From Burkholderia sp. GAS332 (GTDB lineage Bacteria; Pseudomonadota; Gammaproteobacteria; Burkholderiales; Burkholderiaceae): a stretch of 64,000 bases of DNA. Both the position numbers and the translations under genes were made by a program. The stretch is from positions 1,302,001-1,366,000 of the forward strand of contig FSRV01000001.1 in NCBI GenBank assembly GCA_900142905.1. Reading direction: 5' to 3'. Shown here piece by piece: positions 11,623-20,086 of this stretch. The stretch's first letter is position 1. Each line of letters opens with the position of its first letter. The notes under the pieces are model-generated. The model searched no databases. It saw nothing but the letters and a program-made list of their open reading frames with translations, and was not told the origin of the DNA.

Positions 11623-11646
11623 GCGAGTGGCGTTGCGAGTGGCGTT
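11623..11646. repeat. Two-copy 12-bp direct repeat in the phoB-phoR gap
   Basis: GCGAGTGGCGTT occurs twice in tandem (11623-11634 and 11635-11646), directly after the phoB stop. No function is evident. Confidence 0.7.
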
Positions 11647-11755
11647 GTCAAAGCCACCACGCGCGTCATAGATGTCACGTACGCCACATCAGTTACGTTA
11701 GGCGCCGCGGTTTTCAGATCCCGGCGTGTACGGTTTTCTCTTCGATCGCTAGAAC

Positions 11756-13069
11756 ATGAACATCATCTGGGCGCGCTCCATCGTGTCGGTCGTGCTGCTG
11801 GCTGTTCTGTGCGTGGTGGTCGGCGCACTCGTGAACGTCAAGGCAGGGCTGATCCTCGCGATCGTCATGCTGGTCGCGCAGAGCCTCTTCAGCACCTTTC
11901 ACAAACAACGTCTTTGGCGTTTGCTCGACGCGCCAGTCTATGGCGAAGTGCCGAGCGCACCTGGCATCTGGGGCGAAATCTATTACCGTCTGCACAAGCT
12001 CGCGAAACGCTGGCATGCGCAGGTGCGCCAGGTCGAGCAGCAGCATTCGCGTTTTATCCAGGCGATCCAGGCTTCGCCGAACGGCGTGGCGATGCTCGAC
12101 GATCACGATCAGATCGAGTGGTGCAACGCGATCTCCGAACTGCATTTCGGGCTCGATGCGAAACGCGATCTGCGCCAGCACATCACGCATCTGGTGCGTC
12201 AGCCGGATTTCGTGCGCTATCTGAATTCGCATCGCTACGAAGAGATGCTGATCATGCGCGGCATGGGCGACAAGCGCCAGAACGTGCTGTCAGTGCAGGT
12301 ATTTCCGTACGGCGAAAATCGCAAGCTGGTGCTGTCGCAGGACATCACCGAGCTGGAGCGTACCGATGCGATGCGGCGCGACTTCGTCGCCAATGTCTCG
12401 CATGAACTGAAGACGCCGCTGACCGTGCTCTCCGGGTTCCTGGAGACGATGCGGGAACTGCCGTTAAGCGAAGCCGAGCGTGCGCGCTACCTCGAACTGA
12501 TGGAGCAGCAGGCGTCGCGCATGCGTCATATCGTCAACGACTTGCTGGTGCTGGCGAAACTCGAGGGCGACAACAAGCCGCCGAGCGATCAGATGATCGA
12601 TATGCGCGCGGTGCTGCGGCATCTGAAGGACGACGCGGAAAACCTGTCGAGCCACCATCACAAGATTGCGTTCGATGCCGACGAAGGGCTCACGGTAACC
12701 GGCGTCGAAACGGAAATTCTCAGTGCGTTGGGCAACCTCGTGACCAATGCGATCCGCTATACGCCGGACGGCGGTGCGATCAGGGTGAACTGGCACGCGA
12801 GCGGTGGCAGTGCGACGTTTTCTGTGACCGACAGCGGTCTTGGCATTCCGGCTGCGGACATTCCGCGGCTCACTGAGCGCTTCTATCGTGTCGATCGCAG
12901 CCGCTCTCGCGATACGGGGGGGACGGGCCTCGGCCTCGCGATCGTCAAGCACGTGCTGCAACGGCACGACGCGCAACTCGACGTGAAGAGCGAAGAGGGA
13001 CGTGGCAGTACCTTCACCGTGCGCTTCCCGGTGTATCGCACGGCGCGCCGGCAACCGGCACCGGTTTGA
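11756..13069 (+). CDS. phoR: Phosphate regulon sensor kinase PhoR
   Basis: A 437-residue membrane histidine kinase. Two adjacent N-terminal hydrophobic segments (about 8-25 and 29-45) with almost no periplasmic loop fit PhoR, which senses phosphate via Pst/PhoU. Then come a charged region, a PAS domain (about 98-195) and the dimerisation helix FVANVSHELKTPL with phospho-His 216. The ATPase has an N box (LGNLVTNAIRYTPDGG), G1 DSGLGIP and G2 GGTGLGLAIVKHV. It is followed by a terminator shared with convergent ppk. Confidence 0.95.
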   Translation: MNIIWARSIVSVVLLAVLCVVVGALVNVKAGLILAIVMLVAQSLFSTFHKQRLWRLLDAPVYGEVPSAPGIWGEIYYRLHKLAKRWHAQVRQVEQQHSRFIQAIQASPNGVAMLDDHDQIEWCNAISELHFGLDAKRDLRQHITHLVRQPDFVRYLNSHRYEEMLIMRGMGDKRQNVLSVQVFPYGENRKLVLSQDITELERTDAMRRDFVANVSHELKTPLTVLSGFLETMRELPLSEAERARYLELMEQQASRMRHIVNDLLVLAKLEGDNKPPSDQMIDMRAVLRHLKDDAENLSSHHHKIAFDADEGLTVTGVETEILSALGNLVTNAIRYTPDGGAIRVNWHASGGSATFSVTDSGLGIPAADIPRLTERFYRVDRSRSRDTGGTGLGLAIVKHVLQRHDAQLDVKSEEGRGSTFTVRFPVYRTARRQPAPV

Positions 13070-13093
13070 GAACGTCGTCGGTCTGAAAAAAAG

Positions 13094-13128
13094 AAGCCCG
13101 CCTGGAATGAAACAAGGCGGGCTTTTTT
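13094..13128. terminator. Bidirectional terminator between phoR and ppk
   Basis: Stem AAGCCCGCCT (13094-13103) with AGGCGGGCTT (13115-13124), T-run to 13128 on the plus strand and an A-run (13086-13092) giving U's for the minus-strand transcript. It can serve both convergent genes. Confidence 0.88.
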
Positions 13129-13180
13129 CATGCGCACCGCCGGTTCAGCGGCGCGCCAACACAATCAGGCCTTCACGAAT

Positions 13181-15244
13181 TTACGAACAGAATTTCCCCA
13201 GCAGACTCATCTGCGCATTGCGCGAGGATTTGCCCGGCCGCCGGCGCCGATAATGGCCGTCGCTTTGCATCAGCCACGCGGCCTGGTTGTCGCCGAGAAA
13301 CGCCGACAGCCCTTCAGCAATCACGCGCCGCTTCAAGCGACGGTTGTTGATCGGAAACGCCACTTCCACACGCCGGAAGAAATTACGGTCCATCCAGTCG
13401 GCGCTCGACAGATACACCTGTTCCTTGCCGCCGTCGTAGAAGTAGAAGATGCGGTGATGTTCGAGAAAGCGCCCGACGATCGAGCGCACCGTGATGTTCT
13501 CCGACAAGCCCGGCACACCCGGTTGCAACGAACAGACGCCACGCACGATCAGATCGATCTTCACGCCCGCCTGTGATGCCTCGTACAGCTCGGCAATCAC
13601 AGTCGGTTCGAGCAGCGCGTTCATCTTCGCGACGATGCGCGCCTTCCTGCCCGCACGTGCGTGATCGGCTTCCGCGCGAATCGCATCGACCAGTTTCGGA
13701 TGCAGCGTGAACGGCGACTGCCACAACTCATGCAGCTTCAGTTCGCCGCCAATGCCGGTCAGTTGCTGGAACACGTGGTGCACGTCTTCGCAGATCTTCT
13801 GATCCGCGGTCATCAGGGCGAAGTCGGTATAAAGACGCGCGGTGCGCGGATGATAGTTGCCGGTGCCCAGATGCACGTAACGCTTGAGCGTGGTCTTGCC
13901 GCCCGACGACACACGCCGCACGATCAGCATCATCTTCGCGTGGCACTTGTGGCCCACCACGCCGTACACGACGTGCGCGCCCACCGCTTCAAGCTGCGAC
14001 GCCCAGTTGATGTTGGTTTCTTCGTCGAAGCGCGCGAGCAGTTCGACCACCACCGTCACTTCCTTGCCGTTGCGCGCGGCTTGCATCAGCGCGTCCATCA
14101 GCGGGGAGTCGGTGCCGGTACGATAGATGGTCTGCTTGATGGCCATCACGTTCGGGTCTTTGGCCGCCTGCAGCAGCAACTCGAGCACCGGCTGAAAGCT
14201 CTCGTAAGGATGATGCAGCAGCACGTCGCCCTGATCGATCACGTCGAACATGCTCGCGCTGTTGGCGATCTGCGGCGGAATTGCCGGAATATGCGGCACG
14301 AATTTCAGGTCCGGGCGGTCCACCATCTCCGGCAATTGCATCAGCCGCACCAGATTGACGGGGCCGTCGGCGAAATAGCAATCCTTGGTGCTCAGGCCGC
14401 TTTCGTCGAGCAGGCGCCGCACGACATGCGAGGGCGTCTCCGCCGATACTTCGAGCCGCACCGCGTTGCCCAGATGCCGTGCCGGCAGTTCGCCCTGCAG
14501 CGCGACACGCAGATTGGTGATTTCGTCTTCATCGACGAACAGTTCGCTATTGCGCGTGATGCGAAACTGGTTGCAGGTGCGCACCACCAGATTCGGAAAC
14601 AGCTCACCGACAAAGCGCTGCAGCAACGAGCTCAGCAGCACGAAACCATGCGGATAGCCCGACAGTGCCTGCGGCATGCGCACGAGCCGGGGCAATGCGC
14701 GCGGCGCTTGCACGATACCCATCATCGCCTGGCGGCCGAACGCATCCTTGCCTTCGAGTTCGACGACGAAGTTCAGGCTCTTGTTGAGCACGCGCGGAAA
14801 CGGGTGGGCCGGATCGAGGCCGATCGGCGTGAGCACCGGCAGCAGCTCGTCGAAGAAGTACTTGCGCGCCCATTCGGTCTGCGCTTCGTTCCACGCTTCA
14901 GTGCCGTGAAAATAGATGCCTTCTGCTTCAAGCGCGGTGAACACCGTGTCGTGCAGCATGGTGTACTGGCGATGCACGAGCCGCTGCGCGCGCTCGACCA
15001 CGAGGTCGTACACGTGCTGCAGGGACATACCGTCCGGTGACAGTGCGCCGGGGTTGTCGCGCATCTGTTCCTGCAGTCCGGCCATGCGGACTTCGAAGAA
15101 TTCGTCGAGATTGCTACTGGTGATGCAGATGAAACGCAGGCGTTCGAGCAAAGGGACGGCTGGGTCGGCAGCTTGTGCCAACACACGCTCGTTGAAACCC
15201 AGAATGCCCAGCTCGCGATTCAATAAGGGGTAGCGGATGGACAT
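13181..15244 (-). CDS. ppk: Polyphosphate kinase Ppk1
   Basis: A 687-residue enzyme that polymerises the ATP gamma-phosphate into polyphosphate. The N domain starts LLNRELGILGFNERVLAQA. The autophosphorylated His lies in VVGHKCHAKMMLIVRR, and the second phospholipase-D-like region contains STADWM-type SSADWMDRNFFRRVEVAFPI. I start at ATG 15244 (MSIRYPLLNREL) because upstream in-frame sequence adds a non-conserved leader. It faces phoR convergently and ppx divergently, so synthesis and breakdown share one intergenic region that carries Pho-box-like repeats. Confidence 0.95.
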   Translation of the reverse strand: MSIRYPLLNRELGILGFNERVLAQAADPAVPLLERLRFICITSSNLDEFFEVRMAGLQEQMRDNPGALSPDGMSLQHVYDLVVERAQRLVHRQYTMLHDTVFTALEAEGIYFHGTEAWNEAQTEWARKYFFDELLPVLTPIGLDPAHPFPRVLNKSLNFVVELEGKDAFGRQAMMGIVQAPRALPRLVRMPQALSGYPHGFVLLSSLLQRFVGELFPNLVVRTCNQFRITRNSELFVDEDEITNLRVALQGELPARHLGNAVRLEVSAETPSHVVRRLLDESGLSTKDCYFADGPVNLVRLMQLPEMVDRPDLKFVPHIPAIPPQIANSASMFDVIDQGDVLLHHPYESFQPVLELLLQAAKDPNVMAIKQTIYRTGTDSPLMDALMQAARNGKEVTVVVELLARFDEETNINWASQLEAVGAHVVYGVVGHKCHAKMMLIVRRVSSGGKTTLKRYVHLGTGNYHPRTARLYTDFALMTADQKICEDVHHVFQQLTGIGGELKLHELWQSPFTLHPKLVDAIRAEADHARAGRKARIVAKMNALLEPTVIAELYEASQAGVKIDLIVRGVCSLQPGVPGLSENITVRSIVGRFLEHHRIFYFYDGGKEQVYLSSADWMDRNFFRRVEVAFPINNRRLKRRVIAEGLSAFLGDNQAAWLMQSDGHYRRRRPGKSSRNAQMSLLGKFCS

Positions 15245-15307
15245 CGGCAGCGAGAATGGAATTTCAGGAAGGGGCGGACAAAGACGCTCGGAAATTCTCA
15301 CAGTATG

Positions 15308-15325
15308 ATGACGTTATTATGACGA
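15308..15325 (-). promoter_or_regulatory. Pho-box-like repeat upstream of ppk
   Basis: On the minus strand it reads TCGTCATAATAACGTCAT: two 7-mers (TCGTCAT and ACGTCAT) separated by AATA, the layout of a Pho box. Each 7-mer matches the consensus CTGTCAT at 5 of 7 positions. It lies about 64-81 bases upstream of the ppk start. Confidence 0.55.
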
Positions 15326-15360
15326 TCTTGAAGTTATAAATTCTACGCTGGATTCGTCGC

Positions 15361-15378
15361 ATGTCGTAATTATGACGC
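15361..15378 (-). promoter_or_regulatory. Second Pho-box-like repeat in the ppk-ppx gap
   Basis: The minus strand reads GCGTCATAATTACGACAT: a good first 7-mer (GCGTCAT), AATT spacer and a weaker second one (ACGACAT). It is closer to ppx than the 15308 site. The 316-base gap 15245-15560 otherwise shows no gene. Confidence 0.4.
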
Positions 15379-15560
15379 AGTGCATATGGGACCATGGCGC
15401 ACACCCTTCACTGCGAGGTGACATCGTGAGGTCCGGTACGCTTAGAATGGCGTCTTTGAACAGCGCGGCTGGTCATAAGGCGTCCAGGGCGCCGAGTGGA
15501 CATCCGGCACCTTTCGCATCCAACGCCGCCGCGCACGCGCGCATGGAGTTCGCTTACTCG

Positions 15561-17072
15561 ATGGTCAATACTCCACAACTCCTCGCTGCCGTCGACCTCG
15601 GCTCGAACAGCTTCCGGCTGATCGTGGGCCGGGTCGAAGAAACCGACGCGGGCAGTCAGATTTATCAGGTCGACGCATTGCGTGAACCGGTGCGCCTTGC
15701 CGCCGGTCTGTCGCGCGACAAGATGCTCGATCGTGCCTCGCAAGTGCGCGGTTGGGACGCGCTCAAGCGTTTTGGCGAGCGGTTGCGCGACTTTCATCCC
15801 GATCATGTTCGCGCCGTTGCTACCAACACGCTGCGTATCGCCAAGAACGCGGGCGAGTTTCTCGGTGAGGCGCAAGCCGCGCTTGGTTTCCCGATTGAAG
15901 TGATCGCCGGGCGCGAAGAAGCGCGTCTGATTTATGCAGGGGCAGCACACTCCGTGCCTGCGAGTGCAGGCAAGCGCCTCGTAGTGGATATTGGCGGCGG
16001 CTCGACGGAGTTCATCATCGGTTCGCACTACACGCCGATCAAGATGGAGAGCCTGTATATCGGCTGCGTGAGCCATAGCCGTGCGTTCTTCCCGGCAGGC
16101 AACGTCGACGAATACACGATGCGCCAGGCCGAACTCGCCGCGAGCCGCGAAATTCAGATCATTTCCGCCGAGTATAAGAAAACCGGCTGGGAACAGGCCA
16201 TTGGCTCATCCGGTACCGCGCGGGCGCTTGCCGAACTGGTCGAGGCGAACGGTTTCAACGATCCGGGCATTACGCACGGCATCTCGCGTGGCGGCCTCGA
16301 ACGGCTCAAGCGCGCGCTGATCAAGGCGGAGAACGTCAATCGTCTGAAGCTGATCGCGTTGAAGAGCGATCGCGTTCCGGTGCTGGCCGGCGGCCTGTCG
16401 ATCATGATCGCGGTGTTCGACGAGCTCGGCGTGGATTACGTCGATACAACAGACGGCGCGCTGCGCCTCGGCGTCCTGTACGACCTGCTGGGCCGTGCGC
16501 AGCACGAGGATATGCGCACCGTGACGGCGGAAGGCTTCATGCGCCGCTACGGCGTGGACCGCGCGCAGGCGGGGCGTATTGGTGAACTCGCGGTACGCTT
16601 TTACGACCAGTTCGTCGAGCCGGATGAAGAGCGCCGCGTCGAGAACCGCATGTTCCTCGGCTGGGCTGCGGCCTTGCACGAAATCGGGCTGTCGATTTCC
16701 CATAGCGCCTACCACAAGCATTCGGCCTATATCGCGAGCAATGCCGACATGCCGGGTTTTTCGCGCACCGACCAGGCGCGGCTCGCCGCGCTGGTGCTTG
16801 GCCACGCGGGGAAACTCGGCAAACTGTCGCAAACACGCGAGGTGGAATGGCCGCTGTTGTTCTGTCTGCGGCTCGCGGCGCTGCTGTGCCGCCGGCGTGC
16901 CGATGTCGGCTTGCCGGGTATCGCGGTCGCCCAGGTCAATGGCGGGTATGAGGTGCGTCTGCCGAACGAGTGGGTGGCTAACAATCCGCTGACGGATTAC
17001 AGCCTGACCCAGGAGGCTGCGGAGTGGGAGAAGGTTGGCATTCCGTATCGTGTGGTCTACACGGACGATTGA
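15561..17072 (+). CDS. ppx: Exopolyphosphatase (Ppx/GppA family)
   Basis: About 503 residues with the ASKHA phosphatase fold. The phosphate-1 loop is AAVDLGSNSFRLIVGR, the phosphate-2 motif is VVDIGGGSTEFIIG, and a C-terminal HD-type helical domain follows. It releases phosphate from polyphosphate ends (or hydrolyses pppGpp). The reading frame extends upstream to 15372, but the family-like N terminus begins at ATG 15561 (MVNTPQLLAAVDLG); ATG 15543 is an alternative. It is divergent from ppk, and a bidirectional terminator separates it from olsB. Confidence 0.93.
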   Translation: MVNTPQLLAAVDLGSNSFRLIVGRVEETDAGSQIYQVDALREPVRLAAGLSRDKMLDRASQVRGWDALKRFGERLRDFHPDHVRAVATNTLRIAKNAGEFLGEAQAALGFPIEVIAGREEARLIYAGAAHSVPASAGKRLVVDIGGGSTEFIIGSHYTPIKMESLYIGCVSHSRAFFPAGNVDEYTMRQAELAASREIQIISAEYKKTGWEQAIGSSGTARALAELVEANGFNDPGITHGISRGGLERLKRALIKAENVNRLKLIALKSDRVPVLAGGLSIMIAVFDELGVDYVDTTDGALRLGVLYDLLGRAQHEDMRTVTAEGFMRRYGVDRAQAGRIGELAVRFYDQFVEPDEERRVENRMFLGWAAALHEIGLSISHSAYHKHSAYIASNADMPGFSRTDQARLAALVLGHAGKLGKLSQTREVEWPLLFCLRLAALLCRRRADVGLPGIAVAQVNGGYEVRLPNEWVANNPLTDYSLTQEAAEWEKVGIPYRVVYTDD

Positions 17073-17095
17073 GCGTCCCTGTGGTGGAAATAAAA

Positions 17096-17122
17096 AACCC
17101 GGCGAATTAGCCGGGTTTTTTT
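17096..17122. terminator. Bidirectional terminator between ppx and olsB
   Basis: Stem AACCCGGC (17096-17103) with GCCGGGTT (17110-17117), T7 on one side and A6 on the other. It is placed between the convergent ppx and the GNAT acyltransferase. Confidence 0.85.
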
Positions 17123-17168
17123 ATGCGCATCGTTATCGGTTGAGCTGGCCGGGTGGTGTGCGCGCCGT

Positions 17169-17981
17169 TCAGCGCGGCGATGCGTCGCCGAGGAAGTGTC
17201 GCGCATAACGCGCGTTGATATCCGTCAGACGCAACAGCGTCAGAAAGTCCGCTGTGTTGAAGTCGGGATCCCAGGCCGGCGCGCCGCAAATCTTCGCGCC
17301 GAGACGCAGATAGCCTTTCACCAGCGGCGGCGGTGCCACGTCGGCGCCGGTTTGCAATTCTTCAACCGGCAGTGGCGTGTGCGGGAACGCGCGATATTCC
17401 GGCGCGGTCAGCGCGTTGTCGCGCAGCGAGCAGTAAAGATTCGCCGCGTAATGGCCACCGTCGACCATCGCGACGCTCGCGCAGCCGAGCATCGTCTCGT
17501 ACCCGTTGTGCTTCATGTACGCGGCGAGCCCTGCCCACAGCGACATGATCACCGAGCCGCTGCGATAGTCCGGGTGCACGCACGAACGGCCCACCTCGAC
17601 CATTTTCGCGCGCAAGTGCGTGAGACGCGACACGTCGAACTCGCTTTCGGCATACAGGCGTCCGATGCGGGCGGCCTGATGCGGCGGCAGCGCGCGATAG
17701 GTGCCGACCACTTTCAGCGTATCGAGATCGCGCACCAGCAGGTGATCGCAGTATGAATCGAACGCATCGACATCGAGGCCGGCCGGACCCGTCAGACGCG
17801 CACCCATCTCATCGGCGAATACGCGGTAGCGCAGACGCTGTGCCTCGCGCAGGTCCTTGTCGGTGCGCGCCCACGTGACTTGCAGGCGATGCTGGGCTGT
17901 GACCGTCTCTTCGGCGCGCGGCAGACGAAGCGTTTCGAAGATCGAAGCCAGGGGCAGGGTGGGCGTCGGCAGTTCTCGCAT
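17169..17981 (-). CDS. olsB: Ornithine-acyl-ACP N-acyltransferase-like GNAT protein (OlsB type)
   Basis: About 270 residues with the acyl-homoserine-lactone-synthase-like GNAT fold seen in OlsB, which transfers a 3-hydroxyacyl group from ACP to the alpha-amino group of ornithine, the first step of ornithine-lipid synthesis. Family features are LREAQRLRYRVFADEMGAR, FDSYCDHLLVRD, VGTYRALPP, VEVGRSCVHPDYRSG and PPLVKGYLRLGAKICGAPAWDPDFNTADF. ATG 17981 (MRELPTPTLP) is chosen over the in-frame 18062 start, which would place the promoter repeats inside the gene. OlsA is not in the window. A Pho-box-like repeat upstream suggests induction by phosphate limitation, known for ornithine lipids in several proteobacteria. 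Confidence 0.83.
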   Translation of the reverse strand: MRELPTPTLPLASIFETLRLPRAEETVTAQHRLQVTWARTDKDLREAQRLRYRVFADEMGARLTGPAGLDVDAFDSYCDHLLVRDLDTLKVVGTYRALPPHQAARIGRLYAESEFDVSRLTHLRAKMVEVGRSCVHPDYRSGSVIMSLWAGLAAYMKHNGYETMLGCASVAMVDGGHYAANLYCSLRDNALTAPEYRAFPHTPLPVEELQTGADVAPPPLVKGYLRLGAKICGAPAWDPDFNTADFLTLLRLTDINARYARHFLGDASPR

Positions 17982-18060
17982 GTGGCGTCCTGGTCGAAAA
18001 AAGGGAGATTTCTTTTTTCGCCAATGTAGTAACGCCTGGTGACGCTCGCATGGCAATGCC

Positions 18061-18078
18061 ATGACGATTGGATGACTG
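18061..18078 (-). promoter_or_regulatory. Pho-box-like repeat upstream of olsB
   Basis: The minus strand reads CAGTCATCCAATCGTCAT: CAGTCAT (6/7 to CTGTCAT), a 4-base spacer CCAA and TCGTCAT (5/7). It ends 80 bases upstream of the chosen olsB start. Confidence 0.55.
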
Positions 18079-18150
18079 CCCGTAAGCTGCCTGCGCGCGG
18101 CTTGTAATGTCGGGCGTGGCGCGCGCGAGTGTTGTATCTGCGCGACCGGC

Positions 18151-18175
18151 TCAGATCAGATCAGATCAGATCGGG
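18151..18175. repeat. GATCA pentanucleotide repeat at the 3' end of sixA
   Basis: About four tandem copies of a 5-base unit (AGATC/GATCA) overlap the last codons and the TGA stop of the phosphatase gene (…PDLI-stop). A change in copy number would shift the stop frame. Confidence 0.75.
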
Positions 18176-18619
18176 GCTCATTGCCGCGCGCAGCACAGCC
18201 TGGTCTTCGCCGTCGCGTTCACGGCTTTCGATCCACCATAGGCCGGCTTTTTTCAGCGGCCAACTGGCTTCGCTGTTGCCGAGCAGGCGTGCCGCAACGT
18301 GGCCGAGCGTCGGTTGATGGCCAACGATCACGACAGTCGGTGCGATGCCTTTTGACCAGCCGGCGGCGTTGAGCACATCGAGCGCGCTGGCGTTAGGCGC
18401 GAGTTCGCGCACCACGCGATACTGGTCGCTCAAGGTTTCGGCGGTCTGGATCGTGCGCACCGCGGGACTCGCGAGAACCACTGCGTCGTCGGGCAGGCGG
18501 GTGCGCAGCCATTTGGCGACGTTTTGCGCCTGTTTGCGGCCGCGCGTGGTGAGCGCGCGGGCGAGGTCGCTGGCGGCGAAATCTTCGGCTTCGGCGTGAC
18601 GCCAGAGGATCAGATTCAT
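18161..18619 (-). CDS. sixA: SixA-type phosphohistidine phosphatase (histidine phosphatase superfamily)
   Basis: A 152-residue small histidine phosphatase. The catalytic RHA is at 7-9 in LILWRHAEAEDF, a second Arg is in SPAVRTIQTAE, and the second catalytic His is in VIVGHQPTLGH. In E. coli, SixA dephosphorylates phosphohistidine proteins such as PTS-Ntr components. Here the substrate is unknown, and the location beside ppk, ppx and olsB suggests a phosphate-linked role by context only. A clear AAGGAG precedes the ATG. The stop codon lies in a short pentanucleotide repeat. Confidence 0.85.
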   Translation of the reverse strand: MNLILWRHAEAEDFAASDLARALTTRGRKQAQNVAKWLRTRLPDDAVVLASPAVRTIQTAETLSDQYRVVRELAPNASALDVLNAAGWSKGIAPTVVIVGHQPTLGHVAARLLGNSEASWPLKKAGLWWIESRERDGEDQAVLRAAMSPDLI

Positions 18620-18912
18620 ACGTGTCTCCTTGACTCTGGTTGCGGCGTAGAGGACAACGCCGGATTTTCAATCACTGTCGCATGCGGGCTCGTGAGGCCG
18701 CAAGGCGTTGGCTCGGGCGGATCGTATAAGCGCGGGCGTATGCCGGCGTCGATCCCGGAGGATGTGCCGGCGGCAAGGTCGAGGTGCAGGGTATCCAACG
18801 CGCATGCAACGCTCGTTAAGCCTGCATGTAATCCGTGTGAAACCCATCGGGCCCATCGAACCATGAACCCGCGTTCGCACGCGCTCATCAGCGTTTGACG
18901 CCCAGAAAGCAA
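18620..18912. other. Gap between sixA and tRNA-Pro with no supported gene
   Basis: An open minus-strand frame exists here, but its composition and low-complexity product (many Arg, Pro and His residues) do not support a gene, and it runs into sixA. I see only the sixA ribosome site and possible promoter sequence. Confidence 0.5.
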
Positions 18913-18943
18913 AAACCCGCGAAGCCGAAGGCGACGCGGGTTT
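18913..18943 (-). terminator. Terminator of tRNA-Pro
   Basis: AAACCCGC (18913-18920) pairs with GCGGGTTT (18936-18943). Read on the minus strand it is followed by a T5 run, 15 bases after the tRNA CCA end. Confidence 0.82.
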
Positions 18944-18957
18944 CGTATTGCTTTTCG

Positions 18958-19034
18958 TGGTCGGAGCGAAAGGATTCGAACCTTCGACCCTCTGATCCCA
19001 AATCAGATGCGCTACCAGGCTGCGCTACGCTCCG
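18958..19034 (-). tRNA. tRNA-Pro (anticodon TGG)
   Basis: 77 nt including encoded CCA (18958-18960). Acceptor CGGAGCG pairs with CGCTCCG, discriminator A. The anticodon loop TTTGGGA is closed by TCTGA/TCAGA, giving TGG. The T-arm GGTTCGAATCC is intact. Confidence 0.96.
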
Positions 19035-19128
19035 ACGAATCCGAGATTCTACGTGGCATTAGGTGCCAGAGTCAACCGCGAATTGCGTCGGGGTGAAAAA
19101 AGATCAGCGGACAGGGAAAAGTTGCGCG

Positions 19129-19368
19129 TCAGTGCGCGCTCGTCGCGCGGGTGGGGGCGTCGGCGAGATTGAACCCGGCGCGCCACAACAGCGCTGCGGC
19201 CTGCATCATCGCGCGGCGGTCGTTGGCGGCGAGATCGTTGCGGCGATCAAGACAATCGGCAAGCGCGAGAATCGCACCGTCGATCGTGAGCGCGTCGCCT
19301 TCGTGCAGCGCGACGTGCCGGATTTCCCAAACGATCTTCTCCAGGCTGCTTGCGTCGTCCCGACTCAT
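19129..19368 (-). CDS. Hypothetical 79-residue acidic protein
   Basis: A small predicted soluble protein with no recognised domain. It has an amphipathic helical look (SSLEKIVWEIRHVALHEGDALTIDGAILALADCLDRR). AAGGAA precedes the ATG at about 9 bases. It lies 114 bases downstream of a 57-codon membrane-protein gene on the same strand, and the two may be cotranscribed. High third-position GC supports coding. Function unknown. Confidence 0.65.
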   Translation of the reverse strand: MSRDDASSLEKIVWEIRHVALHEGDALTIDGAILALADCLDRRNDLAANDRRAMMQAAALLWRAGFNLADAPTRATSAH

Positions 19369-19482
19369 AGCGGCGTATTCCTTGCGCTTCGTTGTTGATG
19401 TTGTTCGAGTGTGAGAGCGCAGCGTATCAACCGTTTAATCGTTCGGAATGTGCGCAAGCGCACACGCGGCGGGTTTACCCCT

Positions 19483-19656
19483 TCAATGCCGGCGGCGCAT
19501 CCAGTTCGGCATGTGCTGGTGTGTGATCCAGTGATGCAGCATGCCTTCGCCTTCGTGTTCGCGCCTGTAGGTTCTCGATTCGAAAATCGACAGAGCAAGC
19601 AGCACGAGCAGACCTACGGCAAGTCCGATCAGACCCGCGATCGATTCAGCGTCCAT
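19483..19656 (-). CDS. Small single-pass membrane protein (57 aa)
   Basis: A short gene starting at ATG 19656 with AGGAGA six bases upstream. The protein has one N-terminal membrane helix (about residues 5-25, IAGLIGLAVGLLVLLALSIF) followed by a basic and His-rich cytoplasmic tail ending in WMRRRH. The good ribosome site, the hydrophobic helix and the topology signal (positive tail inside) support it. No family recognised. Confidence 0.68.
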   Translation of the reverse strand: MDAESIAGLIGLAVGLLVLLALSIFESRTYRREHEGEGMLHHWITHQHMPNWMRRRH

Positions 19657-19824
19657 GGCAGTCTCCTATGACACGCGGCTGTGCCTTTATTTTAGTCCAC
19701 GCGTCACGAAATGGGAGATGGGGGTGGAAGGCAGGGGACGGCTCGGCGCGACGCCGTCGAATGCGAATTACAGGTAGACTCTCGGCGCTTCGTTGCCGTT
19801 ATTTTTATTCTGTTTCGAGAGTCT

Positions 19825-19995
19825 ATGAACCGCGTTTTGTTGATTGCGTTGATGCTGTCCGCCGGACTCGCCGGCTGTGCAGACGATCCTTCCGGACATC
19901 ACGGCGGTCCGCCGCCGAAAGATCCCGTCGACTACCACGGTGTCCCGACCGACGACCGGCCGCCCGTCATGGCGCCGACGCCGGCCTCGCCCTGA
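19825..19995 (+). CDS. Small lipoprotein (56 aa)
   Basis: Signal sequence MNRVLLIALMLSAGLAGC carries a lipobox (LAGC), so the mature protein would start at lipid-modified Cys18. The mature part is only ~39 residues, Pro/Asp/Gly/His-rich (DDPSGHHGGPPPKDP). No ribosome site stronger than CGAGAG is visible. Function unknown. It is transcribed away from the 57-aa membrane-protein gene. Confidence 0.68.
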   Translation: MNRVLLIALMLSAGLAGCADDPSGHHGGPPPKDPVDYHGVPTDDRPPVMAPTPASP

Positions 19996-20086
19996 GCGCC
20001 TCTACACCACCTGCGGCTGCGCAAGCCGTGCACGTGCTCTGAGACAGAAACATGCGGCGCGTGCACGCCGGATGCCGAAGCCAAGG

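Noticed and set aside
18616..18912. 98-codon minus-strand frame upstream of sixA
   Set aside because: No domain or ribosome site, and the composition looks random; it merely overlaps the sixA start.
19365..19598. 77-codon minus-strand frame overlapping the 57-aa membrane-protein gene
   Set aside because: The other frame has a good ribosome site, a membrane helix and sensible codon use; this one has neither.
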